This document shows, one piece after another, positions 1 through 6,881 of a stretch of 15,104 nucleotides of DNA. The notes under the pieces were generated by a model. That model was not told where the DNA came from and ran no database searches. It saw nothing but the letters and a program-made list of their open reading frames with translations. Position 1 is the stretch's first letter, and every line of letters begins with the position of its first letter. The position numbers and the translations under genes are program-made. The stretch is from NCBI GenBank assembly GCA_900767075.1, contig CAAFXX010000292.1:1-15104 (forward strand). The letters are read 5' to 3'. The stretch comes from Bacteroidales bacterium. Lineage in GTDB: Bacteria; Bacteroidota; Bacteroidia; Bacteroidales; Muribaculaceae.

Positions 1-395
1 ACTGAATCCAGCTCGGGCTATGCGTCCCTGTCGTCAACATTTATTATGAAACAAGCTCTAAAATTCCGGGCATCCGGGCCTGTTTTCAGCAAATCGTCCA
101 TTAAAATGAAACTATCGGGATAATTCTTACTGAAGGTAAATTAGTTTGCGCGAATTAATTTGAGCAACTTCGATGGGCTCAATCCGGCATTTTATGATTA
201 TTACAAAAATTTTTACTATTTTTGCATTTGCATTAAGCAGCTCCTTATAGAAACTTACAATCATACAGAAACGTTATGTCCGACTTCATTCAGCGCATCT
301 TGTTTTTCCAACAAGCACATGGGGCGGCATAGACGGCCCACGTTTTCAATTTTAATATCTGATCAGGGTCGGTCAGATGCAACAGAAATTACATT
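1..395. other. Intergenic region without a convincing gene
   Basis: I see no supportable gene here. One plus-strand frame is open from base 1 to a TAA at 121-123, so it could be the last 40 codons of an upstream gene, but the peptide resembles no family I know. A 94-codon frame from 160 to 444 overlaps the next gene, is rich in aromatic and Cys residues because of AT-rich DNA, and is unlikely to be real. The stretch 175-260 is strongly AT-rich and contains a promoter-like box at 217-224. Confidence 0.5.
217..224 (+). promoter_or_regulatory. Putative -7 box (TATTTTTG) for the 396-1790 gene
   Basis: TATTTTTG matches the Bacteroidetes -7 consensus TAnnTTTG. No good TTTG -33 element is visible 19-21 bases upstream, so the call rests on the -7 box and AT-rich context. 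Transcription from about 231 would give a leader of roughly 165 nt before the ATG at 396. That leader contains a short 18-codon frame (276-332). Confidence 0.4.
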
Positions 396-1790
396 ATGGA
401 CCAATCATCTATCCGCGAGACATGGCGCTCTTCAACTTCTCTGATTTTCTGGGGAGTGCTTGCACTGACAGTATTCGGATGCACCGCATCGGTATTTGAA
501 TTTTTCTTCGGTTTTATCGACACTGCCAAAGAATACGTGAAAAATGTGCTTGACACGGCATCCCCTTTCGTGAGCGATTCGAAAGCCGAGGGACTTTATA
601 AATTTTATGCCGTCCATAGCCGTCTGGCAGTCTGGACACGAGTGTTCGAGGTGCTGACTATCGGTGGCTGGATAGCATATGTAGCGGGACTTTCCAAGTT
701 CCGCACGGCCCAGGTTTCCGAGAAGGGGGTATGGCTTGCGGGCAGTCTCTACACTGCCTGCTGGCTCGGTCTGGTGGGAATGGCATGTGCGTTTATCGGC
801 AGTTTCCTCGGCATGTTCGGAATGCTTTTCCGCTTTGCCGGATGGATTCTCAACCTTATCTCGCTCTTCAAGTTCCATTCCTCTTTCAACCGTCTCAGCG
901 TGGAGGAAAGCTGGAACGAGCTTGCACGCCGCGGGGCCGGGAATCTCCGCCGGTCCTATACCTTCGGCATCATCCTGACATTCTTTCCAATAATCACATT
1001 CTTATGCGTATTCTTCATCGCCCTTGGGTCGATAAGCAGCATCCCCGGCATTATGCGGGATTTCTCCGGCAACGGCGCAGGCATGACAGCCTCTCTTATA
1101 GGAGGATATCTGGCATTATTCATTATTCTGGCTTTTGCCGGTGTTGTGCTTTGGGTGCTTCAGATATGTTATCTCATCGCGGGATGGGGCAAGGTCAAGA
1201 ACGGCTCTCTTGCCGATGAATATGCCGACGAATTCGTTTCCGACAATACCACGGTGGTCACGCTCTGCGCAATCTTGGGTGCCATAGTCCTGACCGTCCT
1301 CGCCGGATGGCTGTGTCTTACGCCTCTGGCACAAAAGAATGCGACCTACAGCTTCGACAGGGAGGAAGACGAAAAGGAAACGGCTATAATGGAAAGCATC
1401 CTGTCTGATGACAATGACGGAGAGGACCAGTCGTCCGTAAAAGATGAAGAAGGCTTCAGACCGAAGGCGGCAACTGCTGAAGAGCCAGTCGGAGATGAAT
1501 ACACTTATACCTATAAGGGCACCATTAATAATGCCTATGGCATAGAGATGACCCTAACCACCGACGGCGGCGCATATTATACAGGAGAGTATTTTTACAC
1601 TAAACATAAGTCGCCGATTCAGCTTAGCGGAAGCCTGACCGATGATGATGAACATCTTGTGCTGGAGGAATATGTGGGAGAGAAAATGACAGGCAGATTC
1701 GAGGGTACACTTACGCGCACCGGCTACTCCGGTACATGGACGAGCGCCGACGGCAAAACCTCATATCCATTCTCTGTGACACGCCGATAG
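396..1790 (+). CDS. Polytopic membrane protein with C-terminal beta-rich domain, function unknown
   Basis: This 464-residue protein is not one I can assign a function. Hydrophobic segments lie near residues 15-40, 83-99, 114-137, 140-158, 188-212, 232-262 and 286-308, suggesting about six to eight membrane helices. An acidic linker (about 320-368, rich in E, D and S) follows, then a C-terminal domain of about 95 residues. That domain has short alternating strands ending in G-T, S-G or T-G turns (for example YKGTI, YYTGEY, LSGSL, MTGRFEG, YSGTW), like the small antiparallel beta-barrel modules common at the ends of Bacteroidales envelope proteins. The barrel is likely on the periplasmic side (inference). 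The ATG at 396 is preceded by an A-rich, SD-less leader. The gene stands alone, convergent with the terminase gene. The frame is intact and I see no enzymatic motif. Confidence 0.8.
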   Translation: MDQSSIRETWRSSTSLIFWGVLALTVFGCTASVFEFFFGFIDTAKEYVKNVLDTASPFVSDSKAEGLYKFYAVHSRLAVWTRVFEVLTIGGWIAYVAGLSKFRTAQVSEKGVWLAGSLYTACWLGLVGMACAFIGSFLGMFGMLFRFAGWILNLISLFKFHSSFNRLSVEESWNELARRGAGNLRRSYTFGIILTFFPIITFLCVFFIALGSISSIPGIMRDFSGNGAGMTASLIGGYLALFIILAFAGVVLWVLQICYLIAGWGKVKNGSLADEYADEFVSDNTTVVTLCAILGAIVLTVLAGWLCLTPLAQKNATYSFDREEDEKETAIMESILSDDNDGEDQSSVKDEEGFRPKAATAEEPVGDEYTYTYKGTINNAYGIEMTLTTDGGAYYTGEYFYTKHKSPIQLSGSLTDDDEHLVLEEYVGEKMTGRFEGTLTRTGYSGTWTSADGKTSYPFSVTRR

Positions 1791-1798
1791 ACACCACT

Positions 1799-1877
1799 TG
1801 AAAAGGCGATTTCCAATTGCAGGCTTGAAACCACAGATCATGTATTCACAGCCGGGGAATTGAGAATCGCCTTTTCA
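1799..1877. terminator. Long hairpin at convergent gene junction, probable bidirectional terminator
   Basis: A perfect 13-bp inverted repeat (TGAAAAGGCGATT at 1799-1811, AATCGCCTTTTCA at 1865-1877) brackets a 53-nt interior. The interior can add CAATT (1814-1818) with AATTG (1858-1862) and a GGCT/AGCC pairing. Both outer arms end in a TTTT-type run in the direction of transcription. It sits between the stop at 1790 and the TerL stop at 1920, as expected for a shared terminator. It also marks the left edge of the phage-like module. Confidence 0.6.
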
Positions 1878-1919
1878 CGCAGACCGATAGTTAAGACCTC
1901 CTTTCCTGTGCCTTTCGGG

Positions 1920-4064
1920 TCACCAGGCTGCGATGCCGGTATAGGGGGAGGGCGGTGTGCGCGAGGATTGCTGGCGGCGGACGGGAAGCGGCAGCTCGTG
2001 GAAGCAGATGTGCAGCCCGATGGCGCGCGTCATGAGCAGGTCGTCGTGACAGCCGGCGATGGCGCCGAAGCTGCCGTTCTGACGCTTTTCATAGGCAAGG
2101 TATTCACCGAGACACAATGGGTCGCGCTCGGTATAGAGTCCCTCGCGTATAACCTTCACAAGCGTCGAGATGATCAGCGGCTTAGTCGCTGTATTGGTAT
2201 GGAAGCCGTATTTCCGGGGCACGCCGTTGCGGATGTCTTCCTCGCTCTGCCTTCGGGCATAGAGGTTGGGATAGACGTCGCGCAGACGGTTGAGCAGGAA
2301 TCCCGACTGGTCGCCATCGGTGCTCCGGTCGGGATCGCGCGTCTCAAGGGTGTTGCTCTCGATTACAAGCAGTGCCTTCGAATAATACACGGCACCGAGT
2401 GCGGCTCGCCACGCCAACAGGTCGAAATCGGTATGCCCGCGCCATTGCGCCACGACCTCCGGACCGAGACCGCGCATCATCGGCTCGCGGTCGAATATCA
2501 CAATCACCGACCAATCCGCTTTCTCCGACCGACCGCCCACATCCACAACTGCCACATACCGGTCGGTTATGGCAAGATCATCGGTTTCATCGGGGAATTT
2601 CCATATCTTCCAGCCACCGTTCGCCACCGGTCTGAAGGAGACGGCGGCAAGCTGACGCCGGCGATACGCCGGATCGGGTAGCCGTCCCTGAAGAGGTTCC
2701 AGCACACTGTCGATTTCTCCGGTTTCACCAGGTATTCCGCATCCCTGACGCAGTGCCTCAACCTTGTAATTGTCGAAAACCCTCGCGCCGCAATGCACGA
2801 ATGCCTCCACGTCGTCCGACGGATATTCGGAAGCCATCATTCCATGGTCGGAATATTTGGAACGTTCCGCCACATACCATGCGATTGCTTCAAGCGTGGC
2901 ACCTTTCTCCCATAGCCACCAGAGATACCTGCCGGGCTGCGCCCGCTCGTTCGAGTCGGCTTCGCAGTCGCGTCCGCGCCATAGACGCAGGGCGAACTCC
3001 TCCGGATCATCAAGAGGAACGGAGTACTGGTCGATGTCAAACCACGATATGAATAGCGGCTCGAACTGCGAAACTCCACGCCGTGCCGCCTCATACTCGC
3101 GGTGAAAGAAATTCTCCGTGCCGTTTGCCGTCGATTCGTAGACAATCATGGTCATCGGCTGCAAGAGTATGCCCGAACATGCCGAACGCACGATCTGCTC
3201 GGGCTGCTTGCCGAGGGTGGCGCGCCAGACGCCTACCTCAGAGCAATGCACAAGGTTATAGTCGCCGCCGCGGCAGGAATCGGGGCGCTCGGCGGTCCCG
3301 ACCTTTATCTTGCAGTTCCGCTGCGGCACCCTGAACATGGAGCGCGTCCTCCCCACACCCTCTATTTTCCGCTCCTTTTCGGAGAATTTCTCATCGGGTT
3401 CATGCAGGAGCCGCAAGGGATAAGCCGCGATCATTCGGTTGAACATATCCATAATCTCATCCGACCCGACACTCTGGTGCGCGATAATCAACGAGTTGAG
3501 TCCTTTCTGATGAACAAGCTGGAGCCACGCCATGTACATCTGCGAACATGTGCTTCCTCCCCACTGACGCGCCTTAAGCAGAAGAATGCGGATAGGCTTG
3601 CCGGCAAGACGCATCCGCTCCAGAGCCTCCACAAACTTGCGTTGCGGACGGTTGAGCACAAACATACGGTCCTCGCCGCCACCCTTTCCTTTAATGGAGA
3701 CATACCGCGCCGCCCAATAAGGGAAATCATGGAGTATACGCAGACGGTCGAATTCATCGGCGAAACGGAGCATGTCGGCTTCCGTGGCAGGACGATGATA
3801 AAGTCCGCTGAGATATTCACGGACATGTCCCGCCGACTTCAATCCACGGACGACCGGAAGGTCAGCCATCGACACCGGCAGCCATTGCCGTGGAATGGTG
3901 TAATCGTCAAGAAACAGCTCGAAACGAGACCCGAAGGAGCCTTGCCCGGTGACAGGGTCGAACACCGCCTGATTCCTCGCGTTGCGCCGCGCATTCTCTG
4001 TGAGTATCGTCCTGACGGCTTCATTTTCCCCGATTTCATCGGTGTTTTTAAACATTTCATCCAT
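1920..4064 (-). CDS. terL: Phage-type terminase large subunit (TerL): packaging ATPase plus RNase H-fold nuclease
   Basis: TerL motors cut concatemeric phage DNA and pump it into an empty capsid through the portal. The start chosen is the ATG at 4064 (714 aa), because AAAGGAG lies 7 nt upstream. An ATG at 4094 in the same frame would add 10 residues and overlap the upstream gene by 17 nt. Counting from 4064, an N-terminal ATPase domain has a Walker A-like loop KARQWGGST (about 164-172), a Walker B-like strand LVHCSE (about 271-276, Ser where Asp is usual, then the expected Glu), and a coupling motif VYESTANG (about 308-315). The C-terminal nuclease has acidic residues at D508 (VVDVGG), E569 (VIESN) and D674/D675 (GCHDDLL), so its active site appears intact. 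The length is large for TerL but within range for big-headed Bacteroidetes phages. Its partner is probably the small gene directly upstream. No portal gene is nearby, which is unusual. Confidence 0.9.
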   Translation of the reverse strand: MDEMFKNTDEIGENEAVRTILTENARRNARNQAVFDPVTGQGSFGSRFELFLDDYTIPRQWLPVSMADLPVVRGLKSAGHVREYLSGLYHRPATEADMLRFADEFDRLRILHDFPYWAARYVSIKGKGGGEDRMFVLNRPQRKFVEALERMRLAGKPIRILLLKARQWGGSTCSQMYMAWLQLVHQKGLNSLIIAHQSVGSDEIMDMFNRMIAAYPLRLLHEPDEKFSEKERKIEGVGRTRSMFRVPQRNCKIKVGTAERPDSCRGGDYNLVHCSEVGVWRATLGKQPEQIVRSACSGILLQPMTMIVYESTANGTENFFHREYEAARRGVSQFEPLFISWFDIDQYSVPLDDPEEFALRLWRGRDCEADSNERAQPGRYLWWLWEKGATLEAIAWYVAERSKYSDHGMMASEYPSDDVEAFVHCGARVFDNYKVEALRQGCGIPGETGEIDSVLEPLQGRLPDPAYRRRQLAAVSFRPVANGGWKIWKFPDETDDLAITDRYVAVVDVGGRSEKADWSVIVIFDREPMMRGLGPEVVAQWRGHTDFDLLAWRAALGAVYYSKALLVIESNTLETRDPDRSTDGDQSGFLLNRLRDVYPNLYARRQSEEDIRNGVPRKYGFHTNTATKPLIISTLVKVIREGLYTERDPLCLGEYLAYEKRQNGSFGAIAGCHDDLLMTRAIGLHICFHELPLPVRRQQSSRTPPSPYTGIAAW

Positions 4065-4077
4065 GTTGCGACTCCTT

Positions 4078-4485
4078 TCATGCACGTCCTCCATGATTGC
4101 GGAATCTGCTCAGTATTACCCTCGCCGAGGCAGCCGTGACATAAAAAGAGGGAGCCTCGCTGTTGACGGCGTGGAATGTCGCCTCATAGGTGGAGCAACC
4201 GGGATGAGCACGCCGATATTCCGACACTATGCGGTATATGTCATTATACATCGCGCGACGCAAGGGTGTCATCGTGGCGAGCGAGTCGCCTCGGTCGATA
4301 CGCGACATCACTTCCGATGCACGGCGTTCGCTCACATAAAAGCGTGGCGCACGTGTAGACGCGGCACGGCTGAAAATTTCCTCTATGGGTATCTCGCCGA
4401 GATAACGTAGGTTTGCCTTGAAGGCAGCAAGCAGGCGTTCGTTTCTTTCCTGTCCGAATTCGGACACTGATCCTTTCTTTTTCAT
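4078..4485 (-). CDS. Small two-repeat protein upstream of TerL, candidate small terminase subunit
   Basis: This basic protein of 135 residues is co-directional with TerL and ends 13 bases before its preferred start. It is made of two similar halves. RAPRFYVSERRASEVMSRI (residues 45-63) matches EAPSFYVTAASARVILSRF (residues 110-128), each preceded by a comparable helical stretch. The shared core (AP-FYV-S/T, then A, then a hydrophobic-SR helix end) looks like a duplicated helix-turn-helix-sized unit. Position, size and basic character fit a DNA-recognition terminase small subunit, but I do not recognise the family, so this is inference. The ATG at 4485 is preceded by the same 17-nt leader found before the capsid gene. 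A well-formed minus-strand promoter lies at 4581-4612. Confidence 0.6.
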   Translation of the reverse strand: MKKKGSVSEFGQERNERLLAAFKANLRYLGEIPIEEIFSRAASTRAPRFYVSERRASEVMSRIDRGDSLATMTPLRRAMYNDIYRIVSEYRRAHPGCSTYEATFHAVNSEAPSFYVTAASARVILSRFRNHGGRA

Positions 4486-4490
4486 AATCC

Positions 4491-4507
4491 TTTAAGTTTT
4501 AGTGATA
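4491..4507 (-). promoter_or_regulatory. 17-nt leader motif before the 4485 start
   Basis: Read on the minus strand this is TATCACTAAAACTTAAA, ending 5 nt before the ATG at 4485. The identical 17 bases occur on the plus strand at 5319-5335 before the capsid gene. A-rich leaders help translation start in Bacteroidetes, which largely ignore Shine-Dalgarno sequences, so a translational role is plausible. Confidence 0.6.
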
Positions 4508-4520
4508 TAAGTCAATAAAT

Positions 4521-4544
4521 ATAAATCTGCTACAGCAGATTTAT
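4521..4544. other. Perfect 10-bp hairpin in the minus-strand leader
   Basis: ATAAATCTGC and GCAGATTTAT flank a TACA tetraloop. In the minus-strand transcript from the promoter at 4581-4612 it lies about 36 nt upstream of the ATG at 4485. It might shield or stabilise the leader, or mark a protein-binding site in DNA. It lacks an adjacent U-run, so it is not a good terminator. Confidence 0.55.
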
Positions 4545-4549
4545 GAGCC

Positions 4550-4565
4550 GGCGGTGGAAACCGCC
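4550..4565. other. GC-rich 6-bp hairpin with GGAA loop in the minus-strand leader
   Basis: GGCGGT pairs with ACCGCC around GGAA. It lies 5 nt beyond the AT-rich hairpin at 4521-4544 and within the predicted 5' leader of the minus-strand genes, close to the expected transcription start. The two tandem hairpins make this leader unusually structured. Confidence 0.5.
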
Positions 4566-4580
4566 TTTCCATGGACACGG

Positions 4581-4612
4581 CAAATTTAGAAAATTATATT
4601 TAGCAATGCAAA
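4581..4612 (-). promoter_or_regulatory. Promoter for the small-subunit/TerL genes (TTTG - 20 nt - TAAATTTG)
   Basis: On the minus strand TTTG (4612-4609) and TAAATTTG (4588-4581) are separated by 20 nt. This matches the Bacteroidetes primary sigma factor consensus of a TTTG -33 box and a TAnnTTTG -7 box at 19-21 nt. It is the best-formed promoter in the window and would give a leader of about 90 nt before the ATG at 4485. Confidence 0.65.
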
Positions 4613-4663
4613 TATTTTTATTAGCATTGTAATATTTAAGGGTAAAAAGTTTTAACAGGCTGA

Positions 4664-4671
4664 TAATTTTG
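4664..4671 (+). promoter_or_regulatory. -7 box (TAATTTTG) for the scaffold/capsid arm
   Basis: TAATTTTG fits TAnnTTTG and lies 30 nt before the ATG at 4701, giving a leader of about 20-25 nt. No clear TTTG -33 element is present, so the promoter may be weaker than its divergent partner, or activator-dependent. Confidence 0.5.
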
Positions 4672-4700
4672 CAGCATCGAAATTTAAAAACAGAATTGAC

Positions 4701-5252
4701 ATGGAAGAGAAAAATGAAATTGATCAGCAGATGGCTGAAATCGAACAAGCTATCGAGGAGTCGGTAGAAATCGCAGCTGCCGAGGAAGAACAAGCCGTAG
4801 AACCGGAAGAAGTCCCGAAGGAATTTGAAAAATATTTCGGCAATTATCCGGAGACACTCAGTACGCTTTCGGAAGACAAAGAGTTCAAAATCGGCGATGA
4901 AACCGCAGTTTTTCTCGCAATGACCGAAGGTTATGCGCGTGGTAGCGGCATCGACAACCCTACAATCGACAAATGCCTTAAAGAACTGTTCGCCATCGGG
5001 AGGGCGGCACGCAACGGCGGTTTCACCATCGACCAGCTCGAAACGGTGATGAAGGGACTCGACCACGACAGCCTACTTGAAAAGGCTACCCGCGAAGCCG
5101 AACTGCGCGGACGCAATGCCGCTATCGAGGAAGATACGCCCGATGAGAAGGAGCCGACAAGCGACGGCATCCTCCACCTTGGCGCCGCCCAGATGAGATC
5201 ACCGTCGACCTCACGCGACAGCATCTTCCAGCTCGCCCAAGGCGCCCGCTAA
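4701..5252 (+). CDS. Acidic scaffold-like protein upstream of capsid gene
   Basis: This 183-residue protein has a very acidic, Glu-rich N-terminal helix (residues 1-40, likely coiled coil), a helical middle (about 45-130) and a flexible C-terminus ending with basic residues (RSPSTSRDSIFQLAQGAR). An acidic coiled-coil protein with a basic tail directly upstream of a major capsid gene is the usual look and place of a phage scaffolding protein, which templates head assembly and then leaves. The family itself is not one I can name, so the role is inferred from context and composition. No head maturation protease is fused or nearby. It starts the plus-strand arm, about 22 nt after the predicted transcription start. 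A 9-bp tandem repeat begins immediately after its stop codon. Confidence 0.6.
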   Translation: MEEKNEIDQQMAEIEQAIEESVEIAAAEEEQAVEPEEVPKEFEKYFGNYPETLSTLSEDKEFKIGDETAVFLAMTEGYARGSGIDNPTIDKCLKELFAIGRAARNGGFTIDQLETVMKGLDHDSLLEKATREAELRGRNAAIEEDTPDEKEPTSDGILHLGAAQMRSPSTSRDSIFQLAQGAR

Positions 5253-5297
5253 TCCTATTGGGCATATAGGCCCTATTGGCCCTATTGCTCCTATAAT
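5253..5297 (+). repeat. Five 9-bp tandem units between scaffold-like and capsid genes
   Basis: Units are TCCTATTGG, GCATATAGG, CCCTATTGG, CCCTATTGC and TCCTATAAT, starting at the base after the TAA of the upstream gene. The third and fourth differ at one base. Such short CCTATTGG-like repeats occur in Bacteroidales intergenic DNA, to my knowledge with unknown role. Confidence 0.75.
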
Positions 5298-5303
5298 AAA
5301 ACC

Positions 5304-5315
5304 AATAAGCTTATT
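5304..5315. other. 12-bp perfect palindrome AATAAGCTTATT
   Basis: The palindrome lies between the 9-bp repeats and the capsid leader and runs into TTTTT. It could be a weak attenuating hairpin or a dimer binding site. Its GC content is too low for a strong terminator, so readthrough into the capsid gene is expected. Confidence 0.4.
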
Positions 5316-5318
5316 TTT

Positions 5319-5335
5319 TATCACTAAAACTTAAA
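5319..5335 (+). promoter_or_regulatory. 17-nt leader motif before the capsid start
   Basis: TATCACTAAAACTTAAA ends 4 nt before the ATG at 5340 and is identical to the minus-strand leader at 4507-4491. A looser version (CACTATTAAAACCTAAAAG) precedes the ATG at 6882. The position fits an A-rich translation enhancer. Confidence 0.6.
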
Positions 5336-5339
5336 AGCC

Positions 5340-6842
5340 ATGATCAAAGGAACTTCCGGCATCCCCGGACATCAGCCGGGCTCGCCCGCAACAGTATCGG
5401 CAGCTGCCGAAGCAACAGGTGGAATTTCAGCAGGAAATTTCATCGAAAGTGAAATCGACGAAGAGCTTCTGCGCTTCAATTCCGACGACACGCCCCTCAT
5501 GAACCTCATGCTGCGTGCCAAGCGCGTAAAGGTCAACTCGCCCGAAGTGGAGCATTACATGATCGACGAGCAGCGCAGCATCGTCACCACCTCCGCCGAC
5601 ATCACCGACGAAGGGAAGTCGCAGGTGATCCTGCCGCTCGAGACCCGCGACCAAGGGCTGCCGAGGCCTTTCGGCACCCTTCTCGTAAAGAATGTGGACG
5701 GCTACGACGTGACCGGAAACAAATCCACGCCCGGACAATGCCTCATGCTTTTCGTATCGTCGATAGACGCCACAACCGGCAATCCCGTCGTGCGCGCCGT
5801 CAACGGTCCCAAATCCAATGTCGAGGACGAGGCGACAACCGTACCGCCCATCCCCGCCGGCTCGAAAATCGTGATTCTCGCCAACTCCCTCTATGAGACG
5901 CAGAAGGAAGTCGACCCCGACCTCATCGTGCCGCAGCCCACGAAAATCTACCTCCAGAAGCGCGGCATGAACCAGGTGGTGAGCGATTATTTCGATTCGC
6001 AGAAGAAGCGCATCCCCTTCTCCAAGGCAGTGATCGCGGAGCAGGCGATCGCCGACTTCAAGGTGAAGGGAAACCGCACGCTCTGGGCGGGACGCCCCGG
6101 AAAGTTCAAGATGGCTGTGCCAAGGATGGGGATGCAGTACGTCTACTGCACCGAGGGAATCCGCTGGCAGTTCAAGCGCGAGCTCATGCACCGCGGCCGC
6201 TGGACCGTGGAAGACGTCATCGCCATGGCTAAGATGTTCTTCACCGGCGAGGACGTGCCGAAGACCGCCCTCCTTCTTGCCGGGAAGAACCTCCTCGAGC
6301 AGATACAGTGCATCGACTATTCGAAGCATCCCGAAATCCAGATCTCGCCCAAGGTGAACTCGGCGGGATGGACAGTCACGAACTTCCACACCGTGTTCGG
6401 CGACATCGAGATCAAGCGCGAGCCGACGCTCGACCGTCTGGGCTGGAGCAATTCCGGCGCGCTCATCGGTGAAAACCGGCTCGTGCATTACATCTACAGC
6501 GCGGAGCACAGTTTCTCCGACCGCGTGGAAGGCGAGGAGGCTACACGCAACGGCATCCTCATCTGGGACGCACTGGCGCTGAAGGGGAACTGTCACATCT
6601 GGATCGACGGCGACAACAACTTCCCGACACCCGGCACACAGGGCATCCGCATCTGGAACAGCTCCGAGGCGCCTCAGAATCCCGAGACTGGCGAAATCTT
6701 CTATCTGACCGCCGACTGTCCGGGAATATCGCCCGACGCACTCTGCGGACAGATGTGGACAGGATACACCGAGCTCGGCGACTCCGGAATCGAGTTCAAA
6801 TGGCGCGAGTTCACCGGCGACATGGACGCGCCGGGCTATTAA
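5340..6842 (+). CDS. Probable HK97-fold major capsid protein
   Basis: This 500-residue protein forms the shell of a phage-like particle if the assignment is right. The N-terminus (1-33) is Gly/Ala/Ser-rich and flexible. It is followed by an acidic helix ending in the TPLMNLM stretch (about 37-57), where large HK97-type capsid proteins of the SU10/crAss-like kind have their 'ETPF/L' segment. A long central domain follows, then a late region with the strands LIGENRLVHYIY, FSDRVEGEEATRNGI and an IWIDG strand, as in the C-terminal P/A-domain of such capsids. A C-terminal tail of about 75 residues carries Cys and Trp residues and may be a decoration domain. The call rests on size, character, place after a scaffold-like gene and TerL next door, with no motif search. 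An encapsulin is less likely, because it would be about half this size. Confidence 0.7.
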   Translation: MIKGTSGIPGHQPGSPATVSAAAEATGGISAGNFIESEIDEELLRFNSDDTPLMNLMLRAKRVKVNSPEVEHYMIDEQRSIVTTSADITDEGKSQVILPLETRDQGLPRPFGTLLVKNVDGYDVTGNKSTPGQCLMLFVSSIDATTGNPVVRAVNGPKSNVEDEATTVPPIPAGSKIVILANSLYETQKEVDPDLIVPQPTKIYLQKRGMNQVVSDYFDSQKKRIPFSKAVIAEQAIADFKVKGNRTLWAGRPGKFKMAVPRMGMQYVYCTEGIRWQFKRELMHRGRWTVEDVIAMAKMFFTGEDVPKTALLLAGKNLLEQIQCIDYSKHPEIQISPKVNSAGWTVTNFHTVFGDIEIKREPTLDRLGWSNSGALIGENRLVHYIYSAEHSFSDRVEGEEATRNGILIWDALALKGNCHIWIDGDNNFPTPGTQGIRIWNSSEAPQNPETGEIFYLTADCPGISPDALCGQMWTGYTELGDSGIEFKWREFTGDMDAPGY

Positions 6843-6881
6843 AGACAATCAAGGCAACTCACTATTAAAACCTAAAAGATT

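Noticed and set aside
160..444. 94-codon plus-strand frame at the start of the window
   Set aside because: AT-rich, Tyr/Phe/Cys-rich product that overlaps the true start of the 396 gene by 49 bases. No similarity to any known family.
3102..4139. 345-codon and 273-codon (1860-2681) plus-strand frames opposite TerL
   Set aside because: They are shadows of the TerL gene in GC-rich DNA, with His/Arg-rich products. TerL motifs are clear on the other strand.
5340..6842. Encapsulin nanocompartment
   Set aside because: Length is about twice that of an encapsulin, and a scaffold-like gene and TerL next to it point to a phage-type capsid instead of a cargo-loading shell.
5427..6848. 473-codon open frame antisense to the capsid gene
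   Set aside because: It mirrors almost the full capsid gene, has a composition rich in His, Val and Leu expected from the reverse of a GC-biased gene, shows no family features, and lacks a leader.
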